From Ziziphus jujuba (Eukaryota; Streptophyta; Magnoliopsida; Rosales; Rhamnaceae), in NCBI RefSeq assembly GCF_031755915.1, contig NC_083379.1, positions 44,648,001-44,712,000 on the forward strand: a stretch of DNA of 64,000 nt, written 5' to 3'. The notes under the pieces are model-generated. The model was given only the letters and a program-made list of their open reading frames with translations, was not told where the DNA came from and ran no database searches. Positions 47,501 to 60,577 of this stretch are shown here, in pieces; position 1 is the stretch's first letter; each line of letters starts with the position of its first letter. The position numbers were made by a program, and so were the translations under genes.

Positions 47501-49230
47501 TTGCCTAAGATTCAATTTTTGTTTTTTATTCAAGTAAAATGCTATTAGAATGTCAACAAGAGAGGATAACTGACTGGATGATACTATTCAAACACCTCTT
47601 ATATAGATGTAAATGTATATGCATGAAGAAAATTGGTAGATTTATAGGAAATTAAATCTGCTGGAAAATCAGAGAAGTTGAATAAAATATTGGGAAGCTA
47701 AAGTCTTCACCACGTTTTTGAGACTGTTTATTATTATGGACGGTTGCAATCAGTCTGCCAAACTCTTAAGAAATGTGTGAGTCAAGGCACAGTATGTTCA
47801 AGGAACATTAATGATGACAAACATCCTATGAGAGTATACTATAAAATATGAAATTATAAGGATAAAAAAAAAAAAAAAAAAGAAAGAAAAAATAAGGAGA
47901 ATCTTTGAACTTTGAATCTAGAACCGAGACTCTTTGTCGATTATGGACAAGTATTTTCCCACACTTTACCCTACCTTGTCTGTTCCCAGTGCTCATCCAT
48001 TCAATTGACCTGGTCCTGATGCTCTAATGACATCAGTAGTGAGGAAAATGCTGAAAGGGTATAGCTGCAGGAATTTACAGACTAAGAATAGTTGCTAATG
48101 TTCATTCTGGGAAAATTCTCAAAGTTTTTCATTTATGTAGACGTGCGTACATATTTTACATAGGCTCGAATAAGTTTTTAATACGGGGACCAGCATGAGA
48201 TCTTTCTTTTTCAGGCTTGGTTCGTATTAAGGGTTGGGATTTAAAATTATATTTATTAACCATCGGATTTTGAAAAAGTTCACTTTTCCTAAATATGGTT
48301 TTAGTATATCACTATCAAACTCATATTTAACCATTTTTTGAATTTTAAATTATAGTTTTTGATGTGATCTAATGGTAATCAAAGATAGACCTTAGTTTAA
48401 TAAAGTAAAGTGGATTTTACTTGACATTGACTGTATTTTACCTAAATAAAATCTTCTGTTTTAATTCTTTGATACTAGGAGAAAAAGTTGTTTGGAATGG
48501 ACTCAAAAATATAGAATTATGCTTATAATCATATGTCATACTGTGAATACAATATATAAACAGCATGTTATGTAACATTTTTGGCCCAACAACTACTTCT
48601 TATTGGCAAGAAGAGAATATTAACCAAGATGATTGTATTTCTGCTTTGTGAATACTGTATATGGATAGCCTGTTTTATAACATTTTCGGCCCAACACGCA
48701 CTTTTTATTGGAAAGAAGAGAAAATTTATTAACCAAGTTGCTGCATTTCTCCTTTCTAGTTATTTTTGTTTAAAGCTGGTAGAAATTGTTCAGGGTTATT
48801 GAACTACACCTCTTCTTTTAGTCCATGGTAAAAGAAAGTATTGACAGTTAGTTGAGTGCTTCTCTGTTCATCATTATATTTCATCGGTATGAAAATTTCT
48901 CTCCAATCAGTGTGTGAAGGTCCTATAAGAGACATTTTAAGGGAGAGCAAGAACCCTTTTAACTTTACATAGTTGAAAAGATGGACTTTAAACTTTTCTT
49001 TAGTAAATGGTAAGCATAATTTACATCTGAATAGTACAGAGAACAAAAAAAAAAAAAAAAAATACAACATCGATACCAGGGAAGAGTTACAGGTTTCAAA
49101 AGGAAGCAGAAAAGAGTGGATAAAAAACAGAAGACCGAGGGCAAAAGTACTAGCCTCAGCCTATTAAACTAACAATTCAAATAATAAAGAATAATAGAGA
49201 ATCAAGTGCGTCTAATTAGTCATTTAACAT
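47501..49230. other. spacer between ACD6-like A and B
   Basis: 1.73 kb with the promoter of A at its left and the 3' flank of B at its right. Compared with the homologous C-D spacer (60578-61756) it has two extra segments, about 47697-47950 and 48160-48450. A roughly 105-base unit carrying TTTGGCCCAACA and ATTGGCAAGAAGAGAA is repeated twice at about 48545-48755. No protein gene is seen. Confidence 0.65.
48545..48755 (+). repeat. two-copy tandem repeat of about 105 bases
   Basis: Two imperfect copies share AACATTTT(T/C)GGCCCAACA, then TTATTGG(C/A)AAGAAGAGAA and TTAACCAAG. The same doublet is found at about 61095-61290 in the C-D spacer, so the repeat predates the pair duplication. Confidence 0.75.
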
Positions 49231-51727
49231 TCAATATGAGTGATAACCTTTATTAAAGGAGCTGGCAACATCTGAGTTTTCGCTTCCTATTTCAGGGTCT
49301 ATTGATCTTCCCCCTCTTTCTCTGCTTCCCTTCCTCCACTTCAGTTTCTTCAACCAGTGCTCAACAAGCATCACCCCAAGACTAATGAATAGTATTCCCA
49401 GAGTGTCACCACTTACTGCCAGTGGGACCACAAAAACCAAATCTGAGCCCTCACCATGCGGCACGATCACCCAGGTGGCTGCAACAAAAGCTGTTGCCAT
49501 GAATGCAACAGCTACCCACAAGACCTTGTGAGCCACCACAAGAAGTCTCATCTGTGCCTTTCTCCGAAATGGTATGACACTCACAAGAACAACAACTAGG
49601 CAGAGAGATGTGAACAACGCAATATTGTTGCTTATTGCAAATACCTTGAAGGCTGTTGTGTTGCCCGCCATTGACTTCCCTTTCATTGATCCTTCCTGAA
49701 ACACACCACCAGGAGGGCTGATACCAGCAGCAAAAGTAACTGTTGCAATCAAAATAGCCACCAGTGTAACAGTGTTCCTTGCATTTTGTAGTGCTTCTGC
49801 ATATACCTTAGGCAGCACGTTTCTTGGGTTACTATAAAAAAGTCCCCTCATTTCTTCCAGGGGCCTTTTGGGGAGTCCTTCGTGCTGTCTCAAGTTGGAT
49901 GGCAGCAAGGAGTCTGGACTTGGTGGTCCATTGTTAGATTCCTCTCCAACCTGATGCTGAGGTGATATAGTTCTGGATTCTGGTGATGATAAAAAAGAAG
50001 ACTTTCTAGACTGAGGTGATGAAAGACTAGACGACTTTCTAGACTGGGGAGATGACAAACAAGATGGTGCCTTGCTTGAAGGAGAAGCTAATTCACTAGA
50101 CATGCGCCATTCATCTTCTATGCGAGTCTGCCATGGAGAATTCCTAGGTTGGATATGCATTTCAATCCCGTCAGCAAATCTAGTCCTTTGTGGTATCTTT
50201 TCAAGGAATGGCACAGGAGGAAAATTGGTTCGTTGGACTTTTGGTGCACCAGATAGCAATGGAATACTCCTTTTTCCACCGACCCTATTGAACAGGGCTT
50301 CAAGATGCTTGTTTTCTGCACTTTCCTTGGCCTGGTCAAGGATGTCAAGTGCTGTGAGTCCTTTACAGTTTCGAGAATTAATATCTATCTTTGTTTTGCT
50401 GATCAAGTACTCTGCCATCTGGAGAAAAATGGAAACAAGTACAGTTAAAAATTGATCGAGCATGTCCAATTATGATTCTAAATTTCATAGGTTTTAACTT
50501 GAAAACTAAGTACAAGACATAATCAAATTTGGTGATTCTTACAAATAAAGACAGTTTGCTTAATATAACATTCAAACAGCGATAAGTGGAAAGACTCAAA
50601 ACAATTATACCAAACTCTTTGCCAAGGGTAATTATTACTGCCACTAATATCAAGCAATGGAGATTTATTTCTCACCTTATGATGTCCTAGAGAAACTGCA
50701 AGATGCAAGATGGTGTTACCATGCCGGTCTTGACACTGAAAGAAATTCATCCCATTGCAAACGTGAGTCAAGAATACCAAAGCATCATATTGGCCATGTT
50801 TCACAGCCAGATGAAATACTGTCTCTCCCTCATTTGTGAGACATTGAAAAGATGCTGAAGCCATCAGAACAAACCCTTCAAGTACTGTCACTTTGTAATT
50901 TATTGCTGCCAAGTGCAACGGTGTGTAACCGCGGTTGTTGTATTTATGAGCAAGTTGTGCATCAAACTTTAGCAGCATCCATGTTACTTCCCTGTGTCCT
51001 CCTTCAGTGGCATAATGCAATGCAGAATTTCTATTTTCATCAACCTTTTGAGCTAAGTCAGGGTTTACGTTTAGTAGAGCTCTAACAGCATCTGCACCAC
51101 AAATTCTGACATTAGCATACATGATACATATAAAAAGATAAAAGATTGTAGCTAAGCTAAGCTACTTTAATCCTTCAATCCTCTATTCCATTTCCAAAAT
51201 TCTAAAATACTTGCCTAGAAAAAAATGAATTTAAGACTATATTTTAGAGAGTCTAGGCACCTACCAGTGTGTCCTTCTGATGCCGCGACATGGATACAAG
51301 TTTGATCGAAACCATCCTTCCCAAGTACCGGTATGCCAGGCTGATCCAAAAGGAGATTCACCGCATCAAGATGGCCGTACCTGCAAGCTATGAAAAGGGC
51401 AGTCTTGTTTGCTGCGTTGGCCTTTTTGGCTACCCCAGGATTGGACTCCAATAACAGCTTTAAGACCTTTTCATTCCCAATGCGACAAGCTTCATGTACT
51501 GGGCTCTCGAGGTCCTTATTCTCGGCAGAAACCATGTCAGGGCGCAAGATGAGAATATTGGACACCATTTCAGTATGTCCAAACTTCGAAGCAAGGTGCA
51601 GAACAGAATTCTTGGTTACGGCTTCACGTTGATCGAGAATTTTTTCATTTTTCTGGACCAAACTGGTAAATGTGGGAATGTCATTTCCCCTTATTGCCTC
51701 TAAAAGATTTGGATCCATTAATTGCAT
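49231..51727 (-). CDS. ACD6-like ankyrin-repeat/PGG-domain membrane protein (copy B)
   Basis: Exons in coding order are 51265-51727, 50676-51091 and 49231-50418, with the same phases as copy A, giving 688 residues. An alternative start at 51718 (MDPNLLEAI) lines up better with A. Ankyrin repeats fill about 1-330 (NSVLHLASKFGHTEMV, NSALHYATEGGHREVT, NTILHLAVSLGHHK). The linker carries a threefold LSSPQSRKSS-type repeat at about 414-447 that A lacks. The PGG motif ([20 protein letters not shown]) starts near 507 and is followed by four membrane helices. It presumably works at the plasma membrane or ER like ACD6; sequence alone does not show whether it is a functional immune regulator. Confidence 0.93.
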
Positions 51728-53939
51728 ATACTGTCTTTCTCTTCTTTTTGGTGCCACAATTCAAGATTCTACGATCCTATTTATGGAGAAACATTTCTAA
51801 TACTTTCACAAATAACTGGTGGCCCAAAAAGTCAATAAATTAAAAACATTGAAAAGACAAAGAAATTAACAAAGGATAAAGACAAACTTTCTAATATTTC
51901 TGTGTCCACTTGACACTAACTGCACTTGTTTTGCTCATTTTCAATTTGCACGTGTGGACACCCTCATGACTCTCAAGCTCCCTAAGTCCAATGAACGTTC
52001 TGTTGAAGTTCCAGTTACCTTCCAAGAAGATTCATGTTGACATTGTGATTGCCTTCCGTGTGGACCCTTTTGACTTTTAAGCATCAATAACAAATTGTCA
52101 AATTCTTGTTATTAATATGAAAATGCTTTTCTCTAGAAGTTCACAAAAATATTGATAGATGGAAATTTATTGTATACCTTATCAAGATCGCCTGACTTTT
52201 GGCTTGAATAAGATTTAATTTTTTTAAAGGGGTAGAGCATAATTAATCCAATATCAATCACAACTAATAACAGGAAATTCAGAATTGAATTTGGTTTGGA
52301 TATTATACGGCACTTAATTTCTCCACTCCACATTGCAATCCTTTCCTGGAACTTAGCCAAACAAGTTCATTGGTGGGATTTGGAAGCTGGAATCTATTTT
52401 CACTTGCCAAGCAAATGTAAAGAAAGGAACTGAAAATGGGAATGTATATATCCAGAAAGAGATATTTGTCGGGCCAGTTAATAAATTGTAACCTGTTAGT
52501 ATATGTTGGGATTTTGGCGTTGCGAAAACGGCAGGCTACCACTTCCTACTTCCTACACATCATAAGACGCGTGAAGATGGAAATTAAGCTCAACGCCATG
52601 ACAATGACAATGACAATTATGTGTGTTTTGCGCAGTGAATTGCAAGTTCATGGATGACATTGACATGGACATTTGACATTTGAAACCTTGACCTTTGCAA
52701 TTAGCATCCCTCAAATGAGAGAGGAAAAGCACTCGCACACAAGTCAATGTCTTCCCCACTTTCCATCTTCTTCCTCTGCTTTCTTGGGCATACGGCTCCA
52801 AAGATCAAAACTCTTCTAGATATCATTGCATTTTCGGTAGAAATTGCATATTTGCTCTCTACTTTATCAAATTAATGGGGTTAGGTAGGAATAGGATGAT
52901 TAAAACATGTCTCCCTAAGATGTTGCATAAAGTTTGCAGCGTTTGTTTCACATATTTTCTACAAATCACATTGTCTGATTGTTACAAGAAGCAACATCAA
53001 CTTTTTACAGCTTGAAAATGCCATGGATTATCTCAGATTCTAAGTCGGTGATCTCAAATTGTCTTATTCTTATATTATATTGTCGATATGCTTCACATAT
53101 TAAGGTACCGAGCTAAAACAGCAAGTTAATGCACAATGGCATGTGTTAGAAAAGCTTGTCAAATCCTCTATCCAGAGCATGGTATTGAGGATTAATCATT
53201 TTTGCTAGCAATGAAAAGAATTTAATCTTTCTTTCAGCATAATATTGGGGATTATTGCTCATCTTTTTGCAACAACTGTTTCTTGCAGCTTTTATTTTAT
53301 TGCCCAATATACTACCTAGTTAAAAGTTAAAAAAACACATTCTTAGCAACTTCCTTATGAACTTGTAACCTCATCTTCCACAATGAAGTTGCATCCACAA
53401 GACCTAGATAAGGACATCAATTTAAAGTACTTATAGTGCTGTGTGTGTAAAAATAAGATAATCATCCACCAAGACTCCCCATACAAACAGGATAAAATAT
53501 TCCAAATACAGAGAATCAGTTCTTTCCATAGATTTTCCTGGTCTGATATCTGCGAAAGAGTTCAACCAAAGTACTCAGCAAGACAAGTAAAAAAGGAAAA
53601 TATCTTATATCCCTATGGAGGAAAACAACGGAAAAGTTTTGAACACTAGATCGAAATTTCGTTGCAATAAACCTATAGAAATTAGATGGATAGCCATATC
53701 AAAACCTATTTTAAACACATAAACAAATAAGTGATTTGAGCAACTCATGGGAAACCTCCAAAATCAAGATGACCAAATTTCAGCAAAACATCTCTACAGT
53801 CTTGCATGAACCATATTGTTCTCTTTCCTTCATGTAACCAGTAAAATGTACTTTAAATTACTCAACAGAAATTTGGACGATAGCTATTGGCACAAATCTT
53901 CCAAATCATATGGAAAGATTAACAATAATGACAATGTAC
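51728..53939. other. region between ACD6-like B and the MED11 exons
   Basis: Promoter of B at the left end, then 2 kb of AT-rich DNA. I looked here for the missing last exon of MED11 (encoding about 17 residues) on the minus strand and did not find it. Open frames at 52133-52801 and 53443-53649 match nothing I know. Confidence 0.55.
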
Positions 53940-55136
53940 CTTAACATATTCCAGTTTCTTGCAACAAATCTCATTGGCTATTCTCGAACTATAATCACAC
54001 TTTTCAAAGGGCCAGTAATCGCATGCACTTTTGATTTCTTCCTGCAGTGATACTTGGATATCCTGATTCAAAAGGTTTGAAAATTTCACCTTCCAATACA
54101 AAAATAATGAGCCAAAAGCAGAGCTCAACTTATGCTGGAACAATGCAAGATTAAACATCAACAATATTTTGCATCCATTTCATTTTATCACTGCCATAAC
54201 CCCTAATTTAAGAGCCTCATCATGATAAACTCTCAATTGATCAGGACATATAGATGATACAATCCAACAATACCAAATGATCAAACAAAACTCTAATCTC
54301 TCAACATTGTTAACAGTGTGATTTCCATTTGACCACATCTGAAAGAAATTAAAATCATAAAATGATAATATTTCATTTTCATTTTTAGATTAACCTTCTA
54401 GCATAAAAAACAACGTTTCCATGGGATTAATGAAAGTGGTGGCCTTCCATTCAAATCCGATAAAGAATTAAAGTAACATATTATTTCCAGCTTCTGATAT
54501 TAGCCACCAAGTAAATGAATGCAGAGCATATATAATTAAAGGGAAGTCAAAATTTTTCTACGGGTTTTGACTGCATATTGATATGGTGTAGTATCAAACA
54601 AATGCCAACTTTGTGTGCAGTCCAAATGTTGTACTCTTCTATTTCATTCATTTCAAAAAAGCATATAAAGCCTACCAGGAAATTAAAAAAAAAAAAAAAA
54701 AAATCCCTCCAGGCTTCTCATCTTTTTCCATACCATCAGTAATTCAGTGACCAATTTTCAAATTCACCTTTTGCTCAATTAAATTCCAGATTCATTTCCA
54801 AGTCTTAATTTCCACAAGAACACCATTAACAAATGCAGGGTTTAGAACTAAAACGGATACATAATCTTAAAAGCTATTCAAAGAGAGACCTTGATCAACT
54901 GCATGAACTCGCGCAGTGATTGTTGACGAACTCCTTTCTGGGGCCGCTGGGATTTGAAAGCTCGTCCATGACTCCTCCAGCCAGCTCCAAAACCCTAGCA
55001 ATTCTCTGCGGAATAGAAATCGCTGTGGGTCTTGAAAATTCTCAGTTCAAAATTACGTTGAACTCATACTTTTATGGCTTACCTTCTCCACATTTTGAAG
55101 CCTCTGCAACGAGGTATTCTGGGTCTGCGAATCCAT
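53940..55136 (-). pseudogene. MED11: MED11 (Mediator head subunit) with a frameshift, probably broken
   Basis: Exons in coding order are 55083-55136, 54890-55005 and 53940-54062. They read MDSQTQNTSLQRLQNVEK, RIARVLELAGGVMDELSNP..., and DIQVSLQEEIKSACDYWPFE..., which is MED11 of the RNA polymerase II Mediator head module. Exon 2 is 116 bases where 117 would keep frame: after FVNNHC one base is missing before the codons for REFMQLIK, so translation ends in ASSCS and a stop (54 residues). All splice sites are GT-AG. I could not find the last exon, so two defects point to a pseudogene. A sequencing error in exon 2 or a distant last exon could instead mean a working gene; normal MED11 is about 115 residues. 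Confidence 0.82.
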
Positions 55137-55178
55137 GGGAGTTTCTGCAAGGTCTGTTTTCCTGGTTCCCACCGATTG

Positions 55179-55190
55179 TTTCGCGAGAAA
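55179..55190 (-). promoter_or_regulatory. TTTCGCGAGAAA element upstream of MED11
   Basis: A near-palindromic TTTCGCGAGAAA lies about 45-55 bases before the MED11 start codon. It resembles CGCG/E2F-type core promoter elements of housekeeping genes. Position fits; binding is untested. Confidence 0.35.
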
Positions 55191-55199
55191 ATGTGAGAA

Positions 55200-56796
<1,597 letters not shown>

Positions 56797-57020
56797 ATAA
56801 ATAAAGACAGTTTGGTTAGATATAACATTCAAATAGTGATAAGTCGAAAGACTCAAAACAATTACACCAACCTCTTGGCCAAGGATAAATATTACTGCCA
56901 CTAATATCAAGTAATGGAGATTTATTTCTCACCTTATGATGTCCTAGAGAAACCGCAAGATGTAAGATGGTATTACCATGCCGATCATGACACTAAGAGA
57001 AATTCATCCCATTGCAGACG
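56797..57020 (-). pseudogene. relic of a further B-type ACD6-like gene (end of exon 2 and start of intron 2)
   Basis: This matches 50540-50770 of copy B closely. In coding order it has part of exon 2 (57019 down to 56933), the same GTGAGAAATAA donor, then intron 2. The codon for Gln in NFFQCQDRHG is TAG, so the fragment is dead. Its right end joins abruptly to A-type downstream flank; its left end joins unrelated AT-rich DNA. Confidence 0.85.
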
Positions 57021-57847
57021 TAGTCAGCAACAACCCCAAATAAAATTGTAAAAGAGTTCTTGGACTTTGATTGGTGGGGGCATCATTCTTTTTCCATCCC
57101 AATTTATTAGGGGACTGAATATGGCATATTACTTTCTTTCAATAAAAGAAAAATAACATAGTATATTACTGAAAAAAAATACTATAAATACATAGTAAAT
57201 AGTAAGCTTACCCCTATATATATATATATATTTTTTTTTTCTTTTTTTATTTGACAAATAATTAAGAAATAAGCTAGGTGATTGATTTTTAAGCCAGGTC
57301 AATCTAATCGTACGGCCCTGATGCATTTGAAAATGAAGTATGTGCCAGGTCAATATTATAATTATAGTAGTCCAATCCATTCACTGCAGAAATCCGTGTA
57401 GGAGTCCGTATTTATTTATTTTGTTTGACAGCATAAAAGTACGTATGTTGAACGTACCAAAATCCATTTTGAAGCAAAAAACCAACGTTTCAATTCAAAG
57501 CACGTCCTAGTGGTATCTTACCCCACAAAACTTTGTGCCATACTATTACTTAGGATAAAAATAGTTTGGAGTAGAGAGTCAAGTCAGCCATTCACTAAAA
57601 ATGAGAGTCAAGTCAGCCTGTGACTGGGTCACTGCATTGTTCCCTAATTTCTTCTTCTGTTTTTTGTAGAAAAATCTGAATGAAAACAGAGTTTTTCAAT
57701 ATAACTAATCCCAAATTTCACTTATGGTTGGTTTAAAAGCATATTTCTTGTTTTTATTTTCATTTCTTTATTTATTTTATTTTCTTGTTAATTGAAAGCC
57801 ACCCCAAGTTTAATTAATGTTCATTTATCTTTCCTAGATTTTTCTTG

Positions 57848-57881
<34 letters not shown>

Positions 57882-58394
57882 TCAGTCAAATTTCTTAACA
57901 AGTTCGACAGAGACATCTTTAGTTCTTGGTTCAACCAACCAAAAAATAAATAAATAAATAAGAAAGAAGAAAAAGAAAAGAAAAAAAATTGATTCACGAA
58001 ACAGAAAGTTTTTCCTCATCGTAGATTCTACCCTTTATCGTAAAATACTATTTGAAGTCTGTTATATATTCTGTAGTCTTCACGTTTGAAATTTTGCAAG
58101 GTTCTTGATGATATTGTCCATAATCATGGGTTGGCTACTTGCTGTGAGTACTTTTTTAGATAAGAGAAACATATCAAAGCTATAGCCGAATCAAAATCTT
58201 AGTCTAAATTGCAAACTCTAATTCAAAGGAAGCCCAATTGCCTTGCCTTTGAGAGTTTGTTGAGTTTTTTGATACATTAATGAGAAATTTTGTAAAGCTA
58301 GTACATTTCAAAAATGCAAAATAACCAATTAAAATCTCCTTTAAACAATGCATTGATCATAAACTTTTTTGAATGGTAATTGGTGAAAAACCAT
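57021..58394. other. duplicated 3' flank of the A/C-type gene
   Basis: Collinear with 44057-45232, from the shared AGTCAGCAAC segment to the gene's stop codon, with small indels such as a longer (TA)n at 57849-57878. No coding content. Confidence 0.8.
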
Positions 58395-60577
58395 TCAGTA
58401 TGAGTGATATCCTTGTTGGTATGAGCTTTCAACATCAGAATTCTGGCTTTCCAATTCTGCGTCAGCAAATCCCCACCTTCCAGTTCTGAGTTTTCTCCAC
58501 TTCACTTTCCTGACCCTGTGATCAATTAGCAGAACAACAAGACCAATAAAAATGACTCCCAGGGTTGCACCGCTTAAAGACAGTGTTGCCACAAGCAAGA
58601 GATCAGTCCCCTCGCTGTGAGGCATGATGACCCATGTGGCTGCAACATAACCTGTTGCCATAAAGGCCACAGCCACCCACACCGCCTTGTGAGCAACCAC
58701 CAATAGTCTCATCTGAGGTTTTCTTCTGTAGGGGATGATACTCACAAGGACAACTACTATGGACAGAGATGTGAACAATGCCACATTATTGCTTATTGAA
58801 AACACCTTGAAAGCTGTTGTTGTGCCCACCATCGACTTCCCTTTCATCAATCCTTCCTGATAAACACCACCGGGAGGGCTTATTCCGGCTGCAAACGTGA
58901 CTGTGGCAATCAAAATAGCAACTAGTATGATTGTGTTCCTGGCATTCTGTAGTGCCTCTCTGTATACCTTATGCTGCTTGAATTGGCAGTTTTTGGAAAG
59001 GTCTATTGGTAGTTCTACCGCATTCTTTTTACTGGGACTTTTGTGCTTTTGCAAATTGCTTGCTTCATTGTTGAATATCTCTTGGCGTTGGTACTTCTGG
59101 GATGGTGACCTTCTGTTCTTGCTCTGGCTCCTTTGCTGATTGAAGGCCGTCTCTGGCAAAGAAGAGATACCATTTTCGTTCGCGATGGACATGTCTGATT
59201 CAAAAACATAACTCTTCCCTGGAGATAATGTTTCTGGTGAATAAGTCATCATATCAATACTTCTTTCTCCTCCAGCTCTTGTCAATATGGCCCCAAGATG
59301 CCCAGTTTCTGCACTCTCCTTTGTCTGATCAAGAACTCGGTAATCTGTACAGTCAAAAGTCTAAACTTGTAAGTAAACCTTGCAATTTCTTTTGTCCTAA
59401 TTAGCTAATAACTAGATGATATTGAGGACATGAGCATTTGTTAATGAAAGCTTTCGCAAAGTAAAATGGAATTAGCTACTAGGAGCACAAGAAGCAAAGG
59501 ATAGTTTATGTTATCATTGATGATGATATATCCAAGATCACTTCTCACCTGATGACGCCCTCTAGAGACTGCAAGATGTAAAACTGTGTTACCATATCGA
59601 TCTTGACAATGAAGAAGATTATTTGTACCATTAGAGGAATGTACCAAGAACAGTAAAGCTTCATATTTGCCATATCTCACAGCCAAATGAAAGATTGTTT
59701 CTTCCTCTTTAGTGAGATAATGAAAAGCTGCAGGAGCCTTTGATGCAAATTCTTCAAGGACTGAAATTTCACCATGTATTGCTGCTAAGTGCAGGGGTGT
59801 GTAACCATTGTTGTTATATTGAAGAGCAAGATTCGGATCATGCTCAAGGAGCATCCAGGTTATCTCGTTGTTGCCCCCCTTACAAGCATAGTGCAATGGT
59901 GAATTCCCTTTCTCGTCCATCTTTTTGGCAAAGTTGGGGTTCGTGTTTAGTATCTCTCTAACATCTGCACCAGAAAAAAAGTGTTGATTGTAAATAGATA
60001 TTTGAAAATTTAGCTAGTTCAAAAACTTCATTACTCATTCTCCAATCTTAAAGAATCCATTAAATGAGTTTGTCGTAAGATATATATAAAACAAAAATTT
60101 CATGCAAAGGAAGTTTTGATATCTACCTGAGTGTCCTCTGGATGCAGCTACATGTATACAAGTCAGGTCAAGCCCAGCTTCCTCTAAATCCAGCAATCCA
60201 GGTTGAGTAAGCAGGAGATTCACCACGTCGAGATGGCCATGACTGCAAGCCACAAAGAATGCACTCTTCCTTTCAGAGTTGAGCATAAAAGCTGCACTGG
60301 GATTAGCTTCCAATAGCAGCTTTATTACGTTGACATTCCCTTGGCGACAAGCTTCATAAAATGGAGTCTCCATGTCTTTGTTCTCAGCAGCAATCATGTC
60401 AGGACTTAACTTGATAATTTCTGAGACTATGTCAATGTGTCCAAACATCGATGCATAGTGTAAGGCTGTGTTCAAGCAAACTGATTTTTGCTCAAGAATT
60501 CCTTCGTTTTCTCGAACTAAATTGATGAATGTGGATACATCGTTGCTCCTTATTGCCTCCATAAGTTGAGAATCCAT
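58395..60577 (-). pseudogene. ACD6-like copy C, frameshifted by a 67-bp deletion (ankyrin part only)
   Basis: Exons in coding order are 60127-60577, 59549-59964 and a third exon starting at 59344. Exons 1 and 2 are intact and close to copy A; exon 2 lacks one Val codon at its start. In exon 3, copy A has two TTCTTGA words 67 bases apart; C keeps one and has lost the rest. The frame then ends at 59282-59284 after [20 protein letters not shown], giving 309 residues without linker, PGG domain or membrane helices. The rest of exon 3 (59285 to 58395) is still open in another frame and encodes the full linker, PGG and membrane part, so the lesion is probably recent. It is either a pseudogene or a source of soluble ankyrin protein. 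Confidence 0.88.

Noticed and set aside
47501..47533. Upstream extension of ACD6-like A (and similar ones of B and C)
   Set aside because: These extensions begin with TTG or GTG in an A-rich leader; the ATGs chosen match between copies.
58395..59285. Separate gene for the PGG/membrane half of copy C
   Set aside because: No promoter-like spacing or independent start is evident; it is the out-of-frame remainder of exon 3 after the 67-bp deletion.
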